From Ustilago trichophora (taxonomy: Eukaryota; Basidiomycota; Ustilaginomycetes; Ustilaginales; Ustilaginaceae), in contig OOIN01000012.1 in NCBI GenBank assembly GCA_900323505.1, positions 806,001 through 870,000 on the forward strand: a stretch of DNA of 64,000 bases. The letters are read 5' to 3'. Of the stretch, positions 1 through 8,465 are shown in pieces; position 1 is the stretch's first letter, and every line of letters starts with the position of its first letter. The notes below the pieces were generated by a model that saw only the letters and a program-made list of their open reading frames with translations, was not told the origin of the DNA and ran no database searches. The position numbers were made by a program, and so were the translations under genes.

Positions 1-1469
1 GACAGAATGGTGGCATTCAGGTCTTCGACCACAGCACCAAAACTTTGCTCTGGCACATTCCCAGAACTGCCACGAGGCCATGCCCACATCTTGAATTCTC
101 ACGGGGATGGTTCATCTTTGATCGTCCCGGCATAGGTCACTTCGAAGTGTGGCGCAGCGAGCGCCTGGTCCCAGACCTGGGACGTGAGCCTGACCGGGGT
201 CACTATCAGCGCTTCGCCATCTTGAGCTCCATCCGGCCCACACGTGCGTATCGCTTCCAATACCCGTACCTATGCGCCGCAAGCCAGGACGGCTTCATCA
301 TGATCTGGGACGTGCCTCAACAGCAACTGGTTGAAACAATCGACATGCGGGGCTCTCCGCACAAGGATGGCAACATCACGTATATCGACTTTGACGATGA
401 ATTTGTCTTCGTCACCGGCATGGGCGCAAAGTCGGTTTCAGTGTTCTCACGCAGCACTCAACAACTTGTATGGAACATGGGTCAGCACTTTGCATCTCGC
501 GCACGTCCTCCCACAACATGGCGCCTGGAAGATAGCCAATCGAATCCCTGGCCTGGATTTGTCAACCCCGCTTTCGTGCAACGACGACTAACTCCTGCAT
601 CACCAGGCCCTTGGCAGGCAGGTCCAAATACATTAAATCTGGCCCAAATGATCATGACACCCTACCAGATCTGGTCCGCAGTCCACCCAGACATCAAGAC
701 CAAGACACTTGTTATTCTGGGTCAAGGTACCGTGCTGCTGCTGAAAGACTATAAGAAGTTCTTCAGTGACCCTAGCCAGGCCCCTGACCTCTTCATCGAG
801 ATTGAATTCGAGAATCTGCAGGAATACTACAGTCGCACATTTCGTTTTGCTCGAACAGATGTGGAAGCCGACCTGGAATGGAACAGCCGGCGCCTGTGGG
901 AACATCGAGGCGACGCACAGCTTACCGTCCACGAAGGCAGAGCCGTCATCGTCAACGAGTTTCTTCTGATCCTCGATCTCAACGTGGAAGCAGCTGCGCT
1001 CCATGATGGCGGCAGCGATGCCGCGACGATCCCCGCTGCTTCCAATGCGGAGCGCGAAGAGCAGACTAGCACAAATCAAAATCGTTCAGAGGAGTTGAGA
1101 TTGGCATCCTCGACGATCTCGACGGGGGAACCTCTGGAGCAAGCCGAGGACGGGGATCGCACAGATCCCGAACGGGATCATTCTAGTGCCCATCAGGAAG
1201 TCCCGCCCGTTTTGCTGTACTCGGAGGTGCATGGGCTGGTGCACTATCAGTACAGAGAGTGCAGCAGCGTCCAAATGGACGAAGCAGGCATCTATCTGTC
1301 AACTGAAAGGAACCTAAACCAGTATCCACTGTTCGAAGAAACCGATGGGCTCGTTCTCGAGCAACCAGTCGACTCGGAACGTGTGCTTTTGCATCTTGAC
1401 TTTACAAAGAGGATGCGAGCGGGCCCCCTGATCGAAGAACAAGACCTTTCCTATGACTCTGATGTGTAG
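1..1469 (+). CDS. WD40-repeat protein, 3' part only (N-terminus outside window)
   Basis: The reading frame is already open at the window edge (codons run from base 3) and stops with TAG at 1467-1469, so only the C-terminal part, about 488 residues, is seen. Repeat-like strands ending in hydrophobic/W-D pairs are visible, for example GGIQVFDHSTKTLLW at the start and LCAASQDGFIMIWDV near base 270-315, which is the usual blade ending of a beta-propeller. The C-terminal third is acidic and low in order. Fungal proteins of this type are often F-box/WD proteins that present substrates to SCF ubiquitin ligases, but the part that would hold an F-box is missing, so that role is inference. No intron is needed in the visible part. 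Confidence 0.6.
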   Translation, partial: QNGGIQVFDHSTKTLLWHIPRTATRPCPHLEFSRGWFIFDRPGIGHFEVWRSERLVPDLGREPDRGHYQRFAILSSIRPTRAYRFQYPYLCAASQDGFIMIWDVPQQQLVETIDMRGSPHKDGNITYIDFDDEFVFVTGMGAKSVSVFSRSTQQLVWNMGQHFASRARPPTTWRLEDSQSNPWPGFVNPAFVQRRLTPASPGPWQAGPNTLNLAQMIMTPYQIWSAVHPDIKTKTLVILGQGTVLLLKDYKKFFSDPSQAPDLFIEIEFENLQEYYSRTFRFARTDVEADLEWNSRRLWEHRGDAQLTVHEGRAVIVNEFLLILDLNVEAAALHDGGSDAATIPAASNAEREEQTSTNQNRSEELRLASSTISTGEPLEQAEDGDRTDPERDHSSAHQEVPPVLLYSEVHGLVHYQYRECSSVQMDEAGIYLSTERNLNQYPLFEETDGLVLEQPVDSERVLLHLDFTKRMRAGPLIEEQDLSYDSDV

Positions 1470-1724
1470 TTACACAATGGCTTCTTTCATAATTTTCAGA
1501 GGCAGATTGAGAGATACTTTGTCGTCCTTTGCTGGTGGTGCTATGCTGTTGAGGTTTTTTTAACTTAGCGGCATCTACGGCGGCGAGAGTATTTGGAAAG
1601 AAGGTATTGCTGGGTCGAATGGTGAGATAATGTACAGGAGATAGGTCCCACGCTTGGTCCTATTTGGCGAGGGCAAGAGCCTTGAGGATGGTATGAGATC
1701 TGCGTGCGATTGTGGGGAGATTTC

Positions 1725-2152
1725 TTAGTGTTCGAGAAAGCGAACGTCGCCTCGCTTTGGCTCTGTATCACGGCAGACGCAAAACAAATGAAAGTGATAT
1801 CAGGCTCAGTCATGTCCGTGATTGGTGTGTCGATTCGTCGAGGGGTGAAGAGGAAAGGACAGATACTCACTGACGATGGGATGCAACTGTGCCATGTAGA
1901 TGATAAACCACATAAGATACATGCATGTCAAAGCGAGCGCTACTGATGTGCGGATCAATCTGTCATATCATCAAGAGAGTTTGAGTACATTTGTCAGCAC
2001 AGTGTTGATGAGAGGCTTGTTCGGAAGCGAGGAGGCTAGGGCAGCGGTCAAGCGACTTACACTTGATTTGGGCCCTTGGGCGTTGTGACCCACACGGCGC
2101 TGGTTGCACCGGCAGCGATGAGAAAGACCCAGATGGTTGTCCAGCCCGACAT
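1725..2152 (-). CDS. vma9: V-type proton ATPase subunit e (Vma9-like), three exons
   Basis: Small spliced gene, 72 residues. Exon 1 2152-2061 (ATG at 2152), intron with GTAAGT donor at 2060, exon 2 1959-1871, intron with GTGAGT donor at 1870 and ACAG acceptor at 1763, exon 3 1762-1725 (TAA). The protein starts MSGWTTIWVFLIAAGATSAV, has a second hydrophobic span around LTCMYLMWFIIYMAQLHPIV, and ends KPKRGDVRFLEH. Two membrane helices with an HP-hydrophobic-x-P-[KR]-R-x-D-[VL]-R tail are the pattern of the Vo-sector e subunit, and 72 residues is the family's usual size. The subunit is part of the membrane ring sector that acidifies vacuoles and endosomes. The gene is divergent from the HIBDH-like gene, with 456 bases between the starts. 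All junctions are canonical and keep frame. Confidence 0.88.
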
Positions 2153-2608
2153 GGCTATATGTGCACCAACTTAGCTTGACAGGATAAAGGTCGAGGTTGG
2201 CGAATGGTGGTCAAGGTGCAGTTGCAAAGAGATGGAGTTGACAGGGGTTGCCAAAAGGGTGTGCGTGCGCAGTGAGTCGTGCATGTGTGGTGTCCGCTTC
2301 GCCAAGCAGCCCGATTTCGCGTCTGAATCGGGATACAAGTCCGAATCGGGAATGAGCTGGCTAGCTGGCTTGTGCGTAAGCCAAGTGGAATCTTGAGCTG
2401 CGCTTTTCTGCACGCATACGTAGCCTACACCGAAGATGCGCCGTGGAGTATTGCGGAGGCCAAAACGCTACCCACCCTTCTTGCCTCCTTTCGAGAATAC
2501 GGTAAGCTCGTCATCTTCATCCAATCTTTCCCTGACTTTGCTTGCTCCTTTCCATCCAACCATCAACTTATCTCTACCTGAGTTTCTTTGGAGAAGAAAT
2601 CATTCAAG
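2153..2608. promoter_or_regulatory. shared upstream region of the V-ATPase e and HIBDH-like genes
   Basis: 456 bases between two divergent start codons. The part next to 2609 is pyrimidine-rich (about 2465-2590), as in many fungal leaders. No clear TATA box or named factor site was recognised. Confidence 0.4.
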
Positions 2609-3697
2609 ATGGCCTCCCACTCGCATCTCAGCGGCGCCATCAACGTCGACATCCCTTACAGCACGCCCAGCACTCCTCACCCGCAGCATCAGGTGGGATG
2701 GATCGGATTGGGCAACATGGGCGTCAAGATGGCCGCCAATCTCGCCAAGCACATGCGCGAGATGTCACCTCCTCTTCCACCCTTGCTCGTCTACAACCGC
2801 ACCGTTTCCAAGGCACAGACGCTCGAGAAGGATCTCGACGGACTCGTCAAGGCGGTCGACTCGGTCGAGGCGATCGGAACTCGCTGCGACCTTATCTTCA
2901 CCAGTTTGTCGGACGATGATGCGGCTGAACAGATCTACGAGGCTCTGCTTCAGGCCGAGGAGAAGAGAGTCGGCAAGCACGCTCAGGAGCGCATCTCGAG
3001 CGGCTTCTCCACCCTCCTCATCGACACCAGCACACTTTACCCTGCAACCACTGGAAAGCTCGAGCGCAAGATCTCGGCTCTCCCAAAGCGTCACTTTGTC
3101 GCAGCTCCCGCCTTTGGGCCCCCTCCCATGGCGGCCGATGCCAAGCTCGTCTTTGCGGTGGCTGGACCTTACAACTCGAAGAAGTTTGCCTCTCAGTTCC
3201 TCGTCCCTGCGATGGGCAGGAAGATCATGGACTTTGGCTCCAATCCCGAACGCGCAGCCAGCTTCAAGCTGATCGGCAATTCGATCATCGTCTCGACCAT
3301 CGAGATGCTTTCCGAGACCATGACGCTCGCAGACAAGACCGGTGTCGGATCAGACCGAGTGTACGAGTGGTTGCAGGAGTTTTACCCCGCCCCCTCTGCA
3401 CTGGGTTACGGCAAAAAGATCCTCGAGAACAATTTCCAGGGCGAAAACGGTTTCACGCTGAACGGCGGTATCAAGGACGCCAGCCACATTATCAAATTGG
3501 GAGAAAGCGTCGATTGTCCTCTCCCAATTATTGAACTTGCACGACAGCACATGGTCTCGGCAAGAGCGATTGGTGGCGCCGAGATGGACTGGAGCTCCCT
3601 CAGCGCCGGCTTCAGGGTCACTGCAGGTGTAGAGCCGTTTGAGAAGAAGGAGATGCTCAAAAAATGGGCTCAGTCCGAGCACAAACCCTCGTCCTAA
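2609..3697 (+). CDS. 3-hydroxyisobutyrate dehydrogenase-like NAD(P)-dependent oxidoreductase
   Basis: 362 residues from the ATG at 2609; the frame is open a little further upstream only through TTG. The N-terminal Rossmann fold has the dinucleotide motif GLGNMG at residues 33-38 after a short extension. A segment rich in A/P/G (APAFGPPPMAADAKLVFAVAG region) stands where the family has its substrate-binding loop, and K220 in FKLIGNS is the expected catalytic lysine of beta-hydroxyacid dehydrogenases. The length is slightly above the usual 290-330 because of the N-terminal extension. The family oxidises beta-hydroxyacids with NAD(P), for example in valine breakdown, but the substrate cannot be told from sequence; fungal paralogues are often annotated 6-phosphogluconate-dehydrogenase NAD-binding proteins. 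No clear mitochondrial presequence was seen. Convergent with rad21. Confidence 0.8.
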   Translation: MASHSHLSGAINVDIPYSTPSTPHPQHQVGWIGLGNMGVKMAANLAKHMREMSPPLPPLLVYNRTVSKAQTLEKDLDGLVKAVDSVEAIGTRCDLIFTSLSDDDAAEQIYEALLQAEEKRVGKHAQERISSGFSTLLIDTSTLYPATTGKLERKISALPKRHFVAAPAFGPPPMAADAKLVFAVAGPYNSKKFASQFLVPAMGRKIMDFGSNPERAASFKLIGNSIIVSTIEMLSETMTLADKTGVGSDRVYEWLQEFYPAPSALGYGKKILENNFQGENGFTLNGGIKDASHIIKLGESVDCPLPIIELARQHMVSARAIGGAEMDWSSLSAGFRVTAGVEPFEKKEMLKKWAQSEHKPSS

Positions 3698-3750
3698 ATT
3701 TCTTGGCGCGCCTTGTTCCAGCTCGTCTAGCTTTGTCACGCGACGTATTG

Positions 3751-3793
3751 TACTGTACTGTACTGTACTGTACTGTACTGTACTGTACTGTAC
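3751..3793. repeat. (TACTG)n microsatellite
   Basis: Eight full TACTG units plus TAC, perfect, in the 238-base junction between the stop codons of the convergent HIBDH-like and rad21 genes. Similar shorter tracts and single TACTGTA motifs occur elsewhere in the window. Confidence 0.95.
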
Positions 3794-3935
3794 GTCTAGC
3801 AATCCTATCGGTCACGTTTTCCAAACGCTCAAGTGGTTGGCAAAGGTATCAAGAAATAATCATTGTGTGAAAGAGGAGACTGTGCAAAACTACGCATACA
3901 TGAGGTGAGAACAAGTACAAGTTTTTTCAAAGGAT

Positions 3936-6116
3936 CTAGGCATCGGCCTGCATGGCGCTCTCGTCCGAAGCCATGGCTGTCGACTTTGCCAACTGCGTCA
4001 AAGGCGCCGAAGCGTTCCACAGCTTGGGCTTGGCAGCGACCTTGATATCGCCGTAGGCTTGATCCTGTTGCAGCTTAACCAAGTCCTTTGTTCCAAGGAC
4101 GAGCATTTCGAAGAAGAAACCGGCTGCAGCTCGGCGGGATGCGTAGGTAGAAATCTTTTGAAACGAGAGATGTTTTTCTGATGTTTCTTCGTCGAGGTTG
4201 ACAAAGTTAGTCTGTGACGCTAGGGACTGTGTGTCGTCAGAGAGCTGGGAGCGAACCACGCGGAGGGCGCGAACGGTGCTCTTGGCCCATCCCTTTGTGG
4301 ATGCTTCGTCGTCTTCCGAGGCGCGCAAGACTGAAGCGACTTCTTCGGTGGCTTGGGATTCTTCTGTGGGTCGGACGTCGAAGATGGCGAGTGGATTGGT
4401 GGAGGACATGGTGAGCGAGTCGAGTCGGCCATCATCTGCTTCCGGGGTCGAGAGACGCGAAAGAGCGGGCAAGCGGCCCGTGACGTCGCCTTCAGTCTCG
4501 GCCTCGAGCTCAGCGCGAGACTTGCGCGAAGATCGACGCAGGCCATCGTCGCCCAGGTCAAGTCCAGCAGTGTCCAAGCCAGGTACGTCGAAGCCTCCGT
4601 CACCGCCCATGCTAAAATCGAATCCGGATTGGTCTGCGTCCACGTCACCGAATCCGACCGACTCACGGCCCTCGGCACGGCGAGCAACACCCATCTCATC
4701 GTCATCGTCGCCGAGTCTTGCACGCTTGTTGGGTCCGTCGTCTTCGGTCAGTGCGGCGGCGCGACGGCGTCGCATGGCACCGAGGTCAAAGGTGAACATT
4801 TCGGAAAGTTCAGAAGCGAGGCCGTTGGGACCAATAAAGAGCGAGCTCTTGTCCTTGTTGGATGGGTCGGCAAAGGGCATGAAATGCGCAAGGGGGTCTT
4901 CGCGGATGGTGAGCAGGCGGAGATAGGCGCGCGATCGGGGCAGGTATCGTTCCTCGGTGAGGATGTCAGAGAGGTTGGCGGCTTGGCCGACGGCACCTTG
5001 GCTGAGACCTTGGCTGAGGCCGCCAAGTTGAGCGTCGGGAAGCTCGGTGCGTGCATCGACGATCTGCTTGCGGGCCTTGGCCTGTCGGGTGGCGGCCTCG
5101 TCCTGCTGACGCTGCTGGGCGGCGTCACGGATACGAGCCGCTGTGGTAGGGGTCATGTCGGCCATGGCAAGCGCCATACTGTTGTCGCCGGGAGGAGGGG
5201 TTACCTGTCGATCAATGTCCATGGGAGCGTCAAGTCCGAGGTCGAGTCCGTCGTTGTCAAGGCCGAGATCAAGCGCATCTCCGCCGAAATCAAAGTCGGG
5301 CATACCGACACTGGGAGCCTGGGAGCCGCCTGCTGAGCCGTGAGTGATATCGTTGTCCATGCCGAGGTTTAGCATCGATGCCACCGATTGACGGCCAGCT
5401 TCACTGGGAGCGTCTCGTCCAACACCAATACTGAGCGAGTCGTCCTCGGGGAGAGGATCGCCGTTCTCGTCTACGAGCTGACCAGCTTCGTTCCTCAAGC
5501 CTTCGACCTCGGGCAAGTCATCCTCGAGACCGAGATCGAGACCACCATCTGGGTCAAAGTCCTGCGAGGCGATGCCGTCAATGCCGGAAGAGACGTCAAA
5601 GGTGTCGTCAAAGGCGCTGTAGTCTACGGTGGGGAGGGTGATGTCGGCGGCGCGGGCAGTGTAGGCAGTGGGGTTGTCAGCAAGCTTTTTGGCTTTCTTG
5701 GCAGCAAGCTTCTCAAAGTCGATGTCATAGTCATTCATGGCTTGATCTGGAAGCAAGATGTCGAGGTCTGTGCGTATATCTGGGAGAGTGATGGCGTTTC
5801 TCGAGATGTTGAGCTGGTCGCTGGTCATATCGACAGCTCCTGAGCGGAAAGCCATCTTGATCTTGAGCAGAGCTTCGTTGCAGTCCTCGAGCAGGTATTT
5901 GGCTTTGCGCGAGTAGATACGGACGACGCCGAGGAGAAGCTGACCAGATAGACGAAGTGCCATGGGGACGACTTCTTGGCCCATGATGGCGCTGACACTC
6001 TTCTCGATGCTGGTCTGAAGGAATTGAGTTTTGCTGAGCTTACGCTCCCAATGAGCAGCCAGCCATACTCGGGCAAGCGGCCCGCGCTTGGCAAGGATGA
6101 CGTCGCTGTAGAACAT
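3936..6116 (-). CDS. rad21: cohesin alpha-kleisin subunit Rad21/Scc1
   Basis: 726 residues, single exon, ATG at 6116, TAG at 3936. The N-terminal Rad21/Rec8 domain is clear: MFYSDVILAKRGPLARVWLA, then SVSAIMGQEVVPMALRLSGQ and VRIYSRKAKYLLEDCNEAL, which in the family binds the Smc3 neck. The middle is acidic, low-complexity and rich in D/G/L repeats, as in other kleisins. The C-terminal winged helix (about residues 655-715, RRAAAGFFFEMLVLGTKDLV) would bind the Smc1 head. The protein closes the cohesin ring that holds sister chromatids and is cut by separase in the family; I looked for a strict [SD]xExxR site and found none certain. It has the length and layout of mitotic Rad21 rather than meiotic Rec8, though this assignment is inference. 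Confidence 0.93.
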   Translation of the reverse strand: MFYSDVILAKRGPLARVWLAAHWERKLSKTQFLQTSIEKSVSAIMGQEVVPMALRLSGQLLLGVVRIYSRKAKYLLEDCNEALLKIKMAFRSGAVDMTSDQLNISRNAITLPDIRTDLDILLPDQAMNDYDIDFEKLAAKKAKKLADNPTAYTARAADITLPTVDYSAFDDTFDVSSGIDGIASQDFDPDGGLDLGLEDDLPEVEGLRNEAGQLVDENGDPLPEDDSLSIGVGRDAPSEAGRQSVASMLNLGMDNDITHGSAGGSQAPSVGMPDFDFGGDALDLGLDNDGLDLGLDAPMDIDRQVTPPPGDNSMALAMADMTPTTAARIRDAAQQRQQDEAATRQAKARKQIVDARTELPDAQLGGLSQGLSQGAVGQAANLSDILTEERYLPRSRAYLRLLTIREDPLAHFMPFADPSNKDKSSLFIGPNGLASELSEMFTFDLGAMRRRRAAALTEDDGPNKRARLGDDDDEMGVARRAEGRESVGFGDVDADQSGFDFSMGGDGGFDVPGLDTAGLDLGDDGLRRSSRKSRAELEAETEGDVTGRLPALSRLSTPEADDGRLDSLTMSSTNPLAIFDVRPTEESQATEEVASVLRASEDDEASTKGWAKSTVRALRVVRSQLSDDTQSLASQTNFVNLDEETSEKHLSFQKISTYASRRAAAGFFFEMLVLGTKDLVKLQQDQAYGDIKVAAKPKLWNASAPLTQLAKSTAMASDESAMQADA

Positions 6117-7190
6117 GTTGAAGGTAGCAAGTGGTCGGCGGGACGATGTGGGAGGAAGACGAGTCGATGGCGGTGGCTGCGGAAGCAGACGACGGGCTAC
6201 GAGGTGACGGTTCGGCCTTGTATTTTTGTTGCTGCTTATCTGTGATAGATGGCAAACTCGAAGGTACCGAATAGGCAGACAGAGAAATCAAGCAAGGATG
6301 GTCGCCGCGACTCGCCAGCAATGTTGGACCACACTGTAATCTGTCCTGGGCCCGCTGTAGTTGGTCGATGGCGAGTTGGAGTTAGCACCAGCTTTGGCGC
6401 TGCTGATTCGATTGCGAGTGTGGCTAAAGTATGCTGGATGGTGGAGAAATGGATGAGGATAATGATGAAATGGTGGATGCAAGACTGAGCGAGGTTGGAT
6501 GGATGGATAGAGAGTGACAAAATGCGAAATGCGAAATGCGAAATGCGACATGCGAATGCGGATGCGGATTCAAGCGAAATGTGGGAACTGCACGACACGA
6601 AATGCGTCGTGTTCTGAAAAGCTCAGCGCGTCGCTTCAATTTCCATTTTCAGAAAAGAGGAGCTGAACCGTCACCAAACTCTACTCTTTCTCAACCCGAT
6701 GTCCGATGTCTCACGATTTGGGCTCAGCCTGCACCCAACGCGACGAGCCGCCCAGAGATGCTTCCGACGCTCAAGAAGCCTGAATCGCTGAGCTCTGTGT
6801 ACTATAGGCTAGACAAGCTTTTGCTGGTACGAGACTCCTGTCAAGAAAGCCCAAGCTCGACCAGCGTCCCTCTTGATTAGCTCAACATGCTTTGTGTGAT
6901 GGCGCATCCGACGACTTTCTCACAAACGCACTGAATGGCTTTCACTCCCACGCTTGTCAAAGCTTGTCGGAAACGCCGGCCGGACCCAGAGCATGCAGTT
7001 TCGAACCACCTCCGACACGGATCAGCGCATGTCTCCCGATACTGAGTCAGAGTCGTCTTCAAAGCCAATGCTCAGCTGCAGCATTATTCTATCAATGTGG
7101 TCATCAAAAAGGTAAAGAAATTGTCCAGTTGATATTGTCCTTGTGAGATGCTGCCTATCTTGGTCCGATCAAGGGATCCGATCAAGCACG
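6117..7190. other. rad21 upstream region, no gene seen
   Basis: 1,074 bases between the rad21 start and the stop of the next minus-strand gene. It holds the AAATGCG repeat at 6521-6567. Only short, unsupported open frames are present. This should include the rad21 promoter. Confidence 0.5.
6521..6567. repeat. degenerate (AAATGCG)n tandem repeat
   Basis: About four near-perfect 7-base units followed by decayed copies (ACATGCG, AATGCGG, ATGCGG). It lies about 400 bases upstream of the rad21 start codon. Confidence 0.85.
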
Positions 7191-8465
7191 CTACGCCTTC
7201 ATACGGGCGTTGGAGGGTCGCTCGTGAAACATGGGCATGGTTGTAATGTCGTATTGCAGGGGGTTCGAGCCCCGATACGAGTTCCTCTGGATTCGATCGC
7301 CATTGCGTTCCCGAGCCATGTTCTGAGAGAGGACAGCGGTACCCACTGGCTCCGGGAACGGGCCAGTCGACGTCGAAGTGCGAGGAGCCACCTTGTCCAG
7401 TCTGCTTCGCGAACGGCCGGACTCCTTGGCGGCACTTGCGTCCGCATCGTGACTCGACCGTGTCCGATGAGGTTGGCTGCGCTGCACGTCCCTTGATTTC
7501 CTCCTGCTCGCGTCTTGAGATGCTCGTTTAGATGCAGATGCATGTGGTACCAACGGCCCAGGTCCTGGTCGTCTGAGTGCAGGTGCTGGTGCAGATGCTG
7601 CTGCAGGTAGATATCTCTTCTCTGGCCCGAATTCATCTTCTGCCGATGAAGGTGCGACAGGCACGATGACGACGCGGTCAGGGCCAGACACACGAACAGC
7701 CTGGAATGAGTCGCCATAGGGGTCCGTCGCCAAAGGATACGAGCTTCCCTTCGAGCGGCGGTGCTTGATCGACTGAGATCGCGGCTCGTCCTTGTTCTGT
7801 AACGTCGCTGTGGAAGAGTTCCAGTTGCGCTCTTCCATCTCGGCTCTTGAAGAAGCATCTCGCGTGTACTTTGGCTTGGTTGACTTAGACATTGGTCGGG
7901 ATGCTGATGGAGAAAAGAACGAATCTTGGCTGCTACCAGCTTCATCCAACCGCGATGCACCTATCTTGCCTTTGCGCAGTGAGCTGGTTGGTGTGTTGAA
8001 CGATACTTTGCGTGAGTGACGTGCCTGGCTAGAGGTTCCCCCTTGTCCCTCCTGCGACTCCTTGGCATCTACAAAGGTATCCTTGTGAGGCAAACGCATC
8101 GATGAGACTGGCGGACGTGTGTCGGTTTTCGATCGTACTGTTAGGGATGCATCGTGATTGCCACCGGCAGCCTCCGCAGTCGAGTGGGCTCGAGGTGCTG
8201 AACCGTCTTTTCTCGCATGTGTTCGAACACGATCGCGTGCCATGGAAGATCGATGCGGTGCTGACGCCCCAGCAGCGTACGGCGCTCGACCTTGAGCATA
8301 GACCCGTCCTTGTACGGATGCGCTCTGACTTGGTTGAGGCGCACGGCTCTCTTTTCGAGGGGGCTTCTCAGTTGCTGCTTGAGTGCTGCCGCTGGGATCG
8401 GCAGTGCCACGTCCCAAGAGCACCGAGAAGAAGCCAGGGCTTCCCTTTTGCCTGTCCTGGGTCAT
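7191..8465 (-). CDS. serine/basic-rich disordered protein of unknown function
   Basis: 424 residues from the first ATG at 8465 to TAG at 7191. Not recognised. Composition is rich in S, R, P, A, K and T with no predicted globular core. Patches include KVSFNTPTSSLRKGK near the middle and a basic stretch of R/S pairs near residue 320-360. The C-terminal end (NPLQYDITTMPMFHERPS) is less biased and might be a short conserved motif. The frame stays open upstream to a TAG at 8550-8552 but has only TTG starts there, so a spliced upstream exon joined between 8466 and 8549 is possible; no donor/acceptor pair convinced me. The long uninterrupted frame with C/G-rich third positions argues that it is coding. 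Confidence 0.5.
   Translation of the reverse strand: MTQDRQKGSPGFFSVLLGRGTADPSGSTQAATEKPPRKESRAPQPSQSASVQGRVYAQGRAPYAAGASAPHRSSMARDRVRTHARKDGSAPRAHSTAEAAGGNHDASLTVRSKTDTRPPVSSMRLPHKDTFVDAKESQEGQGGTSSQARHSRKVSFNTPTSSLRKGKIGASRLDEAGSSQDSFFSPSASRPMSKSTKPKYTRDASSRAEMEERNWNSSTATLQNKDEPRSQSIKHRRSKGSSYPLATDPYGDSFQAVRVSGPDRVVIVPVAPSSAEDEFGPEKRYLPAAASAPAPALRRPGPGPLVPHASASKRASQDASRRKSRDVQRSQPHRTRSSHDADASAAKESGRSRSRLDKVAPRTSTSTGPFPEPVGTAVLSQNMARERNGDRIQRNSYRGSNPLQYDITTMPMFHERPSNARMKA

Noticed and set aside
2436..3272. 278-residue plus-strand frame overlapping the HIBDH-like gene
   Set aside because: Out-of-frame shadow with R/S/P-rich composition; the other frame has clear Rossmann motifs.
4290..4298. 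TCCCTTTGT, reverse complement of the smut pheromone response element core ACAAAGGGA
   Set aside because: It lies within the rad21 coding sequence as a single copy, so a promoter role is unlikely.
7250..7275. GGGGGTTCGAGCCCC, resembling a tRNA T arm
   Set aside because: No matching acceptor, D or anticodon stems at the right distance; it lies inside a coding frame.
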